This document shows, in pieces, positions 8,301 through 16,287 of a DNA stretch of 64,000 nucleotides (position 1 is its first letter; each line of letters opens with the position of its first letter). The notes under the pieces are model-generated. The model did not search any database. It saw nothing but the letters and a program-made list of their open reading frames with translations, and was not told where the DNA came from. Both the position numbers and the translations under genes were made by a program. The DNA is from UBA4742 sp037138595 (GTDB lineage: Bacteria; Actinomycetota; Acidimicrobiia; Acidimicrobiales; Acidimicrobilacustridaceae): positions 62,001 to 126,000 of the forward strand of contig JBAXIB010000005.1 in the NCBI GenBank assembly GCA_037138595.1, in the 5' to 3' direction.

Positions 8301-9284
8301 ATGGACCTCCGCCAACTCAACGCGCTCGTCGCAGTCGCCGATACCGGAAGCTTTTCTGCCGCCGCCCGATCGCTTCATACTGTGCAATCAAACGTCTCGA
8401 CTCACATCGCTCGACTCGAACGCGAACTTTCCACCACCCTCATTGATCGCACCAACGGGTCGCTCACCGAAGAAGGCATCGCAGTCGCAACGCGAGCTCG
8501 CCACATTCAAAGTGAACTCGACGCGCTCGTCGCCGACCTCGTATCGATGCATGATGAGATCACAGGCAGCGTCCGCATCGGGGTCATCGGAACAACGGCG
8601 CGATGGCTCGTTCCCAATTTGATCGTGGCCATGCAGGCTCAGCATCCGAATGTGCACATGGTCGTCACCGACGCCACAACCAAATCGTTGGTCCCTCAGC
8701 TTGTCGACGGGCGGCTTGATTTGGCGATCGTGCACCTTCCGCTGGAGGAATCGGACCTGATGGCGGAGAATCTGTTTGATGAAGATCCGATGCTGGTCGT
8801 GCCACTTTCGCATCCACTCGCGAAAAAACATCGGGTCACATTGCCTGAAATCGCCAAGTATCCGATGCTGCTTGAACCTCAGGGAACAGGATTTCGCGAC
8901 ATGCTTGACGCACAAGCATCAGCGGTCGGAGTCACCCTCACACCCCAAGCCGAAATCGATGGCATGCGCCTTCTCGCGTCGTTGGTCTTCCAAAGTTTTG
9001 GCGCCGCGATACTGCCGGCGAGCGCCGCACCCAACCGCGTTGTTGGTGAGTGGAAGAAGATCCACATTCAAGGCCTTGATGCTCGTTCGGTGGGAATCGC
9101 GTGGCGCCGACGCGGACTCCTAGCCGCTCCAGCACGAGCGGCGCGCGACGTCGTTCGCCAGGTCGTTGCCGCCGAAGCTCCTGGCCAAAGTGGTATCCAT
9201 CCCGCTGAGCGTGGACGCGAAACTGAATCAGCCGAACAGTCCCCACGGCCGCTCGCCGATACCCGAACTCAGCCCAGCCGATGA
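8301..9284 (+). CDS. LysR-family transcriptional regulator
   Basis: A 327-residue LysR-type regulator. The N-terminal winged helix (about residues 1-60) begins MDLRQLNALVAVADTGSFSAAA, and the remainder fits the two-lobed effector-binding domain (GSVRIGVIGTTARWLVPNLI). ATG 8301 is chosen because it gives the family N-terminus; an in-frame ATG at 8283 adds six residues. AAAGG lies only two bases before 8301, so neither start has an ideal site. The stop overlaps the next start (ATGA, 9281-9284), so it is co-transcribed with the carboxyltransferase gene, which is unusual because most LysR genes are divergent from their targets. Confidence 0.88.
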   Translation: MDLRQLNALVAVADTGSFSAAARSLHTVQSNVSTHIARLERELSTTLIDRTNGSLTEEGIAVATRARHIQSELDALVADLVSMHDEITGSVRIGVIGTTARWLVPNLIVAMQAQHPNVHMVVTDATTKSLVPQLVDGRLDLAIVHLPLEESDLMAENLFDEDPMLVVPLSHPLAKKHRVTLPEIAKYPMLLEPQGTGFRDMLDAQASAVGVTLTPQAEIDGMRLLASLVFQSFGAAILPASAAPNRVVGEWKKIHIQGLDARSVGIAWRRRGLLAAPARAARDVVRQVVAAEAPGQSGIHPAERGRETESAEQSPRPLADTRTQPSR

Positions 9285-10663
9285 CCACAGGTCGCCATTT
9301 CAGCCAGCCTCGTGACATGAAGTTGCCCGCACCGATCCGTGCTCGGGTTCCTGGGGCGGTATCGGCTGCCGCAATCGGCATAGGCGGACGGCCAGTGATT
9401 GTCGTCACTGTTGATTCCACCATTAAGCGCGGCGCTCTCACCGAAGCCGACGGCGACACACTGGCCGAAGCGGCGCGAATTGCGTATCGCGAACGTCTGC
9501 CCATCGTCGCGTACTTAGCGTCAAGCGGAGCCGACGTCGGCGACGGGGTCGCAGCATTGGTTGGCTGGGGACGGGCCGCTCGCGAACTCGTCCGCTGCTC
9601 AGGCATAGTTCCAATCGTGTTGGTGGTCACAGGTCCCGCGGTTTCGGGCCCGGCGCTGCTCCTCGGACTCGCTGACATTGTGATCATGACACCCGATGCC
9701 TATGCATTTGTTTCGGGGCCGCGAATGGTGACGTCCTTTACGGGCGTGCCAATAACAACAGCAGACCTCGGCGGACCCGCTACCCACAGTCGGCTGAGTG
9801 GAGTCGCTTCTCTGTTGGCGAACGACCTCAACCATGCTCAGGATCTCGTTGCGCTCGTCCTTGGCTTCTTGCCGGCCAATGCCGATGAAGAGCCGCCCCG
9901 ACTCCAAACCGACGACCGCGCAGACCGACTCACGCCCGAAGCATGCGAGTTTCTGCCTGCTTCGCCAATGGGAAGCTACGACGTTCGCTCGATCGCTCGA
10001 TCCATCGTTGACGATGGCGAAATCGTCGAAATCCGAGCTGATTGGGCCGCCAATCTCGTCACCCTGTTTGCCACCATTGGTGGGCGACCGGTCGGCATCG
10101 TTGCGAACCAACCCCAAATTCTTGCGGGAACTCTCGACATCCACGCCTCGCAGAAGGGCGCTCGATTCGTCGCATTTTGCGATTCGTTTAACTTGCCGAT
10201 CCTGACGCTGGTCGACACTCCCGGGTTCTCTCCCGGCAAAGACCTCGAGTGGCGCGGCATGATCCGTCACGGAGCGCAGCTCGCCTTCGCCTATGCCCGC
10301 GCCACCGTTCCGCGGATCAGCCTGACTGTTCGAAAAAGCTACGGCGGCGCGTTCATTGTCATGGATTCAAAGACAATGGGTAACGATCTTGCCCTTGCCT
10401 GGCCATCAGCGGAGATTGCCGTAATGGGGGCCAAAGGCGCGGTTGAGATTCTGCATCGACAGGCCAACATCAGTGAGCGGCGCGACCTCGAAGCCGCCTA
10501 CGAAAAACGACTTTTGAACCCCTATCGCGCAGCAGAACGCGGGCTCCTCGACATCGTCATTGCCCCATCAGAATCACGGCGAGAAATCCATGCGGCAATC
10601 GAAGCGCTGTCCACCAAACGAGAGCGCCTAGTAGCGCGATCTCACGACAATTCTCCGCTCTAG
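9281..10663 (+). CDS. Acyl-CoA carboxylase beta-subunit-like carboxyltransferase
   Basis: A 460-residue protein of the AccD/PccB carboxyltransferase family, which moves a carboxyl group from biotin to an acyl-CoA. Crotonase-fold features are present in both halves: VSGPALLLGLADIVIMT in the N-half, and RPVGIVANQP, LVDTPGFSPG and KSYGGAFIVM in the C-half. It is shorter than the usual 510-540 residues, mostly at the N-terminus, and no CoA-proximal zinc motif is seen. No biotin carboxylase or carrier gene lies nearby. It overlaps the LysR gene by four bases. The substrate is not predictable. Confidence 0.8.
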   Translation: MTTGRHFSQPRDMKLPAPIRARVPGAVSAAAIGIGGRPVIVVTVDSTIKRGALTEADGDTLAEAARIAYRERLPIVAYLASSGADVGDGVAALVGWGRAARELVRCSGIVPIVLVVTGPAVSGPALLLGLADIVIMTPDAYAFVSGPRMVTSFTGVPITTADLGGPATHSRLSGVASLLANDLNHAQDLVALVLGFLPANADEEPPRLQTDDRADRLTPEACEFLPASPMGSYDVRSIARSIVDDGEIVEIRADWAANLVTLFATIGGRPVGIVANQPQILAGTLDIHASQKGARFVAFCDSFNLPILTLVDTPGFSPGKDLEWRGMIRHGAQLAFAYARATVPRISLTVRKSYGGAFIVMDSKTMGNDLALAWPSAEIAVMGAKGAVEILHRQANISERRDLEAAYEKRLLNPYRAAERGLLDIVIAPSESRREIHAAIEALSTKRERLVARSHDNSPL

Positions 10664-10736
10664 GGTCATCAAGGCTGACCTGAACGGCGTAGTCTGGAAA
10701 CCCTGAGGTTCAATTCGATCAAGAACTGGAGTTGTT

Positions 10737-12005
10737 GTGGCCGAGAGTGTGACGATTACCGACAATCGAACTGGTGAATCCGTTGAGGTTCCGATCCTCA
10801 ACGGCGGCGTCGATGCCCGGGAATGGTCCAATCTCATGCCGGGGACGTGGTTTTACGACCCTTCATTCGCGGTGACTGCAGCGGCCACGAGTGCCATCAC
10901 TGAACTCGATGGCGAAAATGGAATTCTGCGCTATCGCGGCTACCCCATCGAGCAACTGGCAGAGAATTCGACCTACCTCGAAGTTGCTTATTTGCTCATC
11001 CACGGAGAATTACCAACCACCGAGCAATACGACGCATGGCATCACGAGATCACCTATCACACGTTTATTCACGAAAACGTGCGCAAACGATTCATGGATG
11101 GTTTCCATCACGACGCCCATCCCATGGGCATGTTCGTCTCGACCCTTGCCGCACTCTCGACGTTTTATCCCGAAGCAAAAGACATTTATGACCCCATCAA
11201 TCGCCACAAGCAGGTCATTCGATTAATCGCCAAGATGCCGACCATCGCGGCCGGAACGCACCGTCACAGCGTCGGCATGCCATTCGTCTATCCCGACAAT
11301 GAACTCGATTTCGTGTCCAATTTCTTATCCATGATGTGGAAGGTCGCAGAGCCCCACTACCAGCCCGACCCGGTACTCTCGCGTGCGCTCGAAGTCCTGT
11401 TTATCTTGCACGCCGATCACGAGCAGAACGCAGGCACCACCACCATGCGGGTTGTCGGAAGCGCCCACTCCGATCCGTACATCTCAACATCGGCCGCGGC
11501 TGCGGCGCTGTATGGGCCTCGACACGGCGGAGCCAACGAGCAGGTCATTCGTATGTTGACCGAAATTGGATCGATCGACAATGTCGACGCCTATATCACC
11601 GAGGTCAAAGCTGGCAAGGTAAAGCTTCAAGGATTCGGCCATCGCGTCTACAAAAACTTTGATCCCCGAGCAACCATCATCAAAAAAATCGCTCACGAGG
11701 TTTTCGAAGTGACAGGCAAAAACCCCCTCCTTGACATCGCTCTGAAACTCGAAGAGGTTGCGCTCGCCGACGATTACTTCGTCAGCCGCAAGCTGTACCC
11801 CAACGTCGACTTTTACTCAGGACTCATTTATCAGTCGATGGGATTTCCGACCGAAATGTTCACGGTTCTGTTTGCGATTCCGCGGACGGCCGGTTGGCTT
11901 GCGCACTGGCTTGAATTGCTTGAACAAGATGTCCGAATCGCTCGGCCGCGACAGCTCTATGACGGCCCCGCCGTCAGAAACTACGTCGGTATCGAAAGCC
12001 GCTAG
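10737..12005 (+). CDS. gltA: Citrate synthase
   Basis: A 422-residue citrate synthase condensing oxaloacetate and acetyl-CoA at the entry of the TCA cycle. Family blocks are intact: LRYRGYPIEQLAE near the N-terminus, the histidine block HADHEQNAGTTTMR, the second histidine in GFGHRVYKNFDPRA, and the aspartate in VDFYSGLIYQ. GTG 10737 follows GGAG by six bases. The length fits the type II (GltA) group. A hairpin after the stop separates it from the convergent oxidoreductase gene. It stands alone rather than with aconitase or isocitrate dehydrogenase. Confidence 0.95.
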   Translation: MAESVTITDNRTGESVEVPILNGGVDAREWSNLMPGTWFYDPSFAVTAAATSAITELDGENGILRYRGYPIEQLAENSTYLEVAYLLIHGELPTTEQYDAWHHEITYHTFIHENVRKRFMDGFHHDAHPMGMFVSTLAALSTFYPEAKDIYDPINRHKQVIRLIAKMPTIAAGTHRHSVGMPFVYPDNELDFVSNFLSMMWKVAEPHYQPDPVLSRALEVLFILHADHEQNAGTTTMRVVGSAHSDPYISTSAAAAALYGPRHGGANEQVIRMLTEIGSIDNVDAYITEVKAGKVKLQGFGHRVYKNFDPRATIIKKIAHEVFEVTGKNPLLDIALKLEEVALADDYFVSRKLYPNVDFYSGLIYQSMGFPTEMFTVLFAIPRTAGWLAHWLELLEQDVRIARPRQLYDGPAVRNYVGIESR

Positions 12006-12016
12006 CTGTCGATCCT

Positions 12017-12043
12017 CGATCGCTCAGCTTCGCTTAGCGATCG
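12017..12043. terminator. Hairpin between gltA and the quinone oxidoreductase gene
   Basis: CGATCGCT at 12017-12024 pairs with AGCGATCG at 12036-12043, and an inner AGC/GCT extends the stem past one mismatch to a TTC loop. It lies between the stop codons of convergent genes, overlapping the end of the reverse gene. A two-way terminator is likely, although no T-run is present. Confidence 0.5.
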
Positions 12044-13026
12044 CTTGCTGCAGTCACGTCGATCATGATTTTACCGACGTTGTCGTTCGCTTCCATCACC
12101 TGGTGAGCGTCGGCAATCGCGTCGAGCGGAAAACGGCGGTCAATCACCGGCACAAGTTTTGCAGTCGCAAACATCGGAAGCATCTCAGCGGCGAACCGTC
12201 GAGTAATCGCAATCTTCTCTTCGATGGGACGCGACCGAAGCACCGTGCCGATGAGTGCAGCGCGTTTCGGCAGCAATTTTGCAATATTGACCTGAGTGAT
12301 GCCGCCGCTCATCACGCCGACCTGGACGATTCGACCGCCAACTGCAACGCAATCGATGTTGCGATCGACATAGTCGCCGCCGACGACATCGATAATTACG
12401 TCGATACCGACGCCGCGACCGAATTCGGCCGCAGCAACAACAAAATCGTCTTGTCGATAATCAACCGCAACATCAGCACCTAGTGCCCTACATCGATCAA
12501 GCTTTGTCGACGAAGCCGTGACGATGACCCGAGCCCCGATTGCCTTGGCGATTTGGATCGCGGCCGTGCCAACGCCAGAACCACCGGCATGAATCAGAAC
12601 AGTTCGACCCGACGTCAAACCTCCTTGCACCACCATTGCGTCAAATGCCGTGATCCACACCTCGGGTATCGCGGCGCCATCGGCCAGTTTAATCGCGTCC
12701 GGTACCGCCATGACCTGGCGTTCATGCACCGCGATGCGCTCAGCGTAGGAGCCCCCGCCGACGATGCCCATAACCGCAGCGCCGACCGGCCACAGCGCAG
12801 CGCGTCCGCCGACCTCGATGATCCGACCACTGAACTCCATACCCGGGATCTCAAAGCGCATCGGAGGACCAGGATAGAAACCTCGCCGTTGCAGCAAATC
12901 CGCTCGATTGAGCGCGGTTGCCACAATTTCAACAACGATCTCTTCGGGCCCGGGCCTCGGATCAGGCACGTCGCGCATCGTCAATACATCAGGTTCGCCG
13001 TAAGACTCGAGAACTATTGCTTTCAT
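12034..13026 (-). CDS. NAD(P)H quinone oxidoreductase, PIG3-like MDR family
   Basis: A 330-residue medium-chain dehydrogenase/reductase without the zinc ligands of alcohol dehydrogenases. The N-terminal half has NRADLLQRRGFYPGPP and PGMEFSGRI, typical of PIG3/QOR proteins. The cofactor-binding site is HAGGSGVGTAAIQIAKAIGA. It would reduce quinones or other electrophiles with NADPH in the cytoplasm. The gene is monocistronic as far as can be seen, convergent with gltA and downstream of the acyl-CoA synthetase gene (41 bp gap, same strand), so the two may share a transcript. Confidence 0.9.
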   Translation of the reverse strand: MKAIVLESYGEPDVLTMRDVPDPRPGPEEIVVEIVATALNRADLLQRRGFYPGPPMRFEIPGMEFSGRIIEVGGRAALWPVGAAVMGIVGGGSYAERIAVHERQVMAVPDAIKLADGAAIPEVWITAFDAMVVQGGLTSGRTVLIHAGGSGVGTAAIQIAKAIGARVIVTASSTKLDRCRALGADVAVDYRQDDFVVAAAEFGRGVGIDVIIDVVGGDYVDRNIDCVAVGGRIVQVGVMSGGITQVNIAKLLPKRAALIGTVLRSRPIEEKIAITRRFAAEMLPMFATAKLVPVIDRRFPLDAIADAHQVMEANDNVGKIMIDVTAASDR

Positions 13027-13067
13027 GAATAACGAAGCTACTGCGCGGCACGATCATCGCCGTCTCC

Positions 13068-14672
13068 CTATCCGAGCGGCCGTGTCGTCGGATCCGACGC
13101 GATGGTCCGTGCCCATTTGTAATGTGCTTTTCCCGTCGGGAGGCGTTCGCAATGATCCACAAGGATCCACTTACGCGGAACCTTGTAACCCGACAGGTGC
13201 AGTCGACAATAGGCAACAAGGTCTGCCACAACCGGTGGTTCCGCCTGCGATCGACTCGAGATGACCGCAACTACTTGTTCGCCAAATCGTTCGTCGTCGA
13301 TACCCACGACGAGAGCGTCGAACACGGCGGGGTAGCCCTTAATCACGTTCTCGACTTCTTCGGGGAAGACTTTTTCGCCCCCGGTATTGATCGACGTTGA
13401 GCCCCGACCGAGCAACGTGATCGCACCATCGCCTTCGACCCGCGCGAGATCCCCCGGCACCGACCAGCGAACGCCGTCGATGGTCGGAAACGTCGACGCG
13501 GTTTTTTCCGCATCGCCGTGATATCTCAGGGGAATGTTTCCGCTACGAGCCAAACGCCCAATCTGCCCGGGCGCGACCGGACGAAGTTCGTCATCAAATA
13601 CCGCAGTGTCGACATCGGCGATGAGCTGGAGCGAACCATCAATGTCAGAACGGCGCAGGTGGCCTTGACCGCCAGTTTCCGATGCCCCGAGTGTGTCGAC
13701 CACTGAAACACCAGACAGCAGAGCCTGCAACTGACTTTTGACGCTCGCCGATAACACGGCTCCAGCCGATGCAATGACCTGAAGCGACGACATGTCGAAG
13801 CGTGCTCGATCGCGAGCAAGAGCATCCGCGAGTGGCCGAGCGGTCCCATCACCAATAACCATGACCAACGCGACCCGTTCCGACGAGATCAAGTCGAGGG
13901 CTATCTCGGCGTCGAAGTGTCGGCCCGTGTCAAGAATGAGCGCGCCACCGGTGAGCAGGGTCTGCAGGGCAACCCACATGGCGCCACCATGGATAAGTGG
14001 ACACAAGGGCAGACGGCGCATGATCAGGTCGCCGCGACGAACCCGATCAATGATTTGATCGGGTTCGGTGAGCATCGGCACCCCCTTTGACGGCCTCCCG
14101 CGTCCGCCAAGCGCGGCGAAATACAAATCCTCGTGTCGCCACACCACGCCCTTTGGCGAGCCAGTGGTCCCGCCGGTATACAAGACATACATGTCATCAC
14201 CCGAACGAGCGCCTTGCTCGAGTGGTCCCGCGCTCTGAGCCGTCAGCGCCGCCGAATAGTCGGCACCTGCCCTGAGGACAGAAATCAGCGCCGGAACATC
14301 GTTGCGGATCGCCGCGATCGACGGCACAAACTCTGGTTCAGTCACCACCGCTCGCATTCCCGAGTCGACGAAGATATAGCGCAGTTCGTCCGGCACCGAG
14401 CGATAGTTCACATTCACCGGAACCGCTCGAAGTTTGAACAGCGCCAACATGGCCTCGATGAATTCCGCGCCGTTGTACAAGTGCAACCCAACGAAGTCGT
14501 GCGCGCGAATGCCCTCAGCACGAAAAACGTGTGCGAGTCGGTTACTGCGTTCGTCAAGGTCCGCGTAGGTTCGCCGGACCGTCACTTGTCCGGCAGCGCT
14601 GCAGACAAGTGCCTCGTTGTCGGGCACTGTGGCTGCGACTGCCTCGAAAAGGTCTGCGAGATTGAATTCCAC
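13068..14672 (-). CDS. Acyl-CoA synthetase (AMP-binding, FadD-like)
   Basis: A 534-residue ANL-superfamily ligase that activates a carboxylic acid to its CoA thioester through an acyl-adenylate. The phosphate-binding loop is VLYTGGTTGSPKGVVW, and the hinge and C-terminal motifs are LLGRGSTSINTGGEKVFPEEVE and LPTGKAHYKW. The open frame begins at 14681, but the family N-terminus (MEFNLADLFEAV) starts at the GTG at 14672. This also leaves room for a promoter against the divergent DUF971 gene. The substrate is probably a fatty, aromatic or steroid acid; it cannot be narrowed from sequence. Confidence 0.9.
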   Translation of the reverse strand: MEFNLADLFEAVAATVPDNEALVCSAAGQVTVRRTYADLDERSNRLAHVFRAEGIRAHDFVGLHLYNGAEFIEAMLALFKLRAVPVNVNYRSVPDELRYIFVDSGMRAVVTEPEFVPSIAAIRNDVPALISVLRAGADYSAALTAQSAGPLEQGARSGDDMYVLYTGGTTGSPKGVVWRHEDLYFAALGGRGRPSKGVPMLTEPDQIIDRVRRGDLIMRRLPLCPLIHGGAMWVALQTLLTGGALILDTGRHFDAEIALDLISSERVALVMVIGDGTARPLADALARDRARFDMSSLQVIASAGAVLSASVKSQLQALLSGVSVVDTLGASETGGQGHLRRSDIDGSLQLIADVDTAVFDDELRPVAPGQIGRLARSGNIPLRYHGDAEKTASTFPTIDGVRWSVPGDLARVEGDGAITLLGRGSTSINTGGEKVFPEEVENVIKGYPAVFDALVVGIDDERFGEQVVAVISSRSQAEPPVVADLVAYCRLHLSGYKVPRKWILVDHCERLPTGKAHYKWARTIASDPTTRPLG

Positions 14673-14728
14673 AACCAACACGCTAGGTGAATGCGCATCA
14701 TGCGCTGCGCACGTGTCAGCATGTCAAG

Positions 14729-15073
14729 GTGGACGAACGATCACAGGTTCAAGACATCACCGTTGACCGTGAGCGATCGGTGACCGTCGTATTCGGCGAT
14801 GACCTCTCCCACACCTTCGATTTGCTCGAAATGCGCCTCAATTGCCCATGTGCATCATGTCGCGGCGACCGCGACCGCGACCGCGACCCGTGGCCAAAAC
14901 CAGGTAACCCTGAACCAATAGCCATTACCAATGCCGAACTTCACGGCGCATGGGGCCTAGGCATCGTTTGGAACGATGGCCACAGCACCGGCATCTATCC
15001 ATGGGAAGCGCTCCGGCGCTGGGCCGATGAAGGTCGACCCGGCTTCACTCCCGATTCGGGACGCGGGATCTGA
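14729..15073 (+). CDS. DUF971 (GBBH-like N-terminal domain) protein
   Basis: A roughly 114-residue DUF971 protein, a small fold shared with the N-terminus of gamma-butyrobetaine hydroxylases and often tied to Fe-S or metal handling. CPCASCRG supplies two cysteines after the first strand block, and WNDGHSTGIYPWEALRRW is the family C-terminal motif. An RDRDRDRD stretch from a hexanucleotide repeat follows the cysteines. The frame is open from GTG 14687, only 14 bases from the divergent start; GTG 14729 is preferred on space and domain grounds. It sits 2 bases before the acyl-CoA dehydrogenase gene, so the two are co-transcribed. Confidence 0.8.
   Translation: MDERSQVQDITVDRERSVTVVFGDDLSHTFDLLEMRLNCPCASCRGDRDRDRDPWPKPGNPEPIAITNAELHGAWGLGIVWNDGHSTGIYPWEALRRWADEGRPGFTPDSGRGI
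14865..14888 (+). repeat. Four tandem copies of the hexamer GCGACC
   Basis: GCGACC occurs four times without interruption inside the DUF971 gene and encodes alternating Arg and Asp. Because the unit is six bases, copy changes keep the frame and lengthen or shorten a charged loop. Confidence 0.8.
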
Positions 15074-15075
15074 AA

Positions 15076-16182
15076 ATGGATTTCGAGTGGGCTCCATCGC
15101 TGCTCAAGCTCCAATCCGAAGCGATCGAGGTTGGTCGACAGGCCGTCGCCGGACGCGACATTCACGAAGACTCGTGGCTGATCGGCACGTCACGCGAGTT
15201 TTCGCTTGAACTTGCCGAGCGTGGCTGGCTCGGCATGACTTGGCCAATTGCGGAAGGCGGCGGCGGACGGAGCGCCCTTGAACGATTCGTGGTGTTCGAA
15301 GCGCTCATCGGAACCGGCGCACCATTAGCGACCTCATGGTTCGCCGATCGCCAAATTGGACCGACGCTGTTGCAGTTCGGTACCGCCGAACAACGTCGCC
15401 GGTTTCTTCCCGAAATAATTGCAGGTACGTCAGCCTGGTCGATCGGCATGAGTGAACCAGACGCAGGTAGCGATGTGGCCTCGATTCGCACCCGAGCCGA
15501 GCGCGCCGGCAACGGCTGGATCATCAACGGCACCAAGGTTTGGACCAGCGGCGCAGCCAGTGCCGATTGGTGCTATCTCATCGCCCGGACCGACCCCGAA
15601 GCCGCCCCCCATGCTGGCCTATCGGAATTCGTCGTTGACCTCCATAGTCCCGGCATTTCAATTTCCCCAATTACCGACATGACCGGCAATCAGCATTTTT
15701 GCGAAGTCGTCTATACCGATGTTCGAGTTCCCGCTGACAATCTCATCGGCCAACAAAATGGGAGCTTCGGGCAAGTCATGCGCCAAATGGAACATGAACG
15801 AGGCGGCATTGATCGCCTGGTTAGCAATCGAGCACTTTACGACGAGTTCCGTGACCTAGCCGATCGTGACAACCCAATCGTTCGCCAAGAGATTGCCCGT
15901 ATCGAATCGAGCTACCGCATCGGGCGACTACTGGTGTTGCGTGAAGTGTTGGGGCAAGCGCCAAAAGGTTTTTCGGCCGCGACCAAAACTTTCTGTACTG
16001 AGTTTGAGCAGCGGGTCGCCGCATTCTGCGGTCAGGTCGCAGGAGCAGACGCGATGATCGCCAGCCGAGTTGCCCGCAACGTCTGTTACGCACCGGCTTA
16101 CACAATCATGGGCGGCACAACGCTGATTTTGCGCAACATCTTGGGTGAACGCATGCTCGGCCTGCCTCGAGAACCTCGATAG
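15076..16182 (+). CDS. Acyl-CoA dehydrogenase (FadE-like)
   Basis: A 368-residue acyl-CoA dehydrogenase. The FAD/substrate block IGMSEPDAGSDVASIRT and the WIINGTKVWTSGA strand are typical. The C-terminal block reads MGGTTLILRNILGERMLGLPREP, where most members have GGTSEIQRN; such variants occur in steroid and branched-chain FadE proteins, some of which are one half of a heteromer. No Glu base could be assigned by eye. It follows the DUF971 gene by two bases (stop 15071-15073, start 15076). The substrate is not known. Confidence 0.88.
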   Translation: MDFEWAPSLLKLQSEAIEVGRQAVAGRDIHEDSWLIGTSREFSLELAERGWLGMTWPIAEGGGGRSALERFVVFEALIGTGAPLATSWFADRQIGPTLLQFGTAEQRRRFLPEIIAGTSAWSIGMSEPDAGSDVASIRTRAERAGNGWIINGTKVWTSGAASADWCYLIARTDPEAAPHAGLSEFVVDLHSPGISISPITDMTGNQHFCEVVYTDVRVPADNLIGQQNGSFGQVMRQMEHERGGIDRLVSNRALYDEFRDLADRDNPIVRQEIARIESSYRIGRLLVLREVLGQAPKGFSAATKTFCTEFEQRVAAFCGQVAGADAMIASRVARNVCYAPAYTIMGGTTLILRNILGERMLGLPREPR

Positions 16183-16287
16183 CGGCCAAGCACCCGCAAG
16201 GCTCGACGCGGGAACGGGCAGGAGCGTCGCCACCGCCTAGGCTCACCGGATAGCACTCATCAACGAGAGATTTCCTGGGGGATTCCG

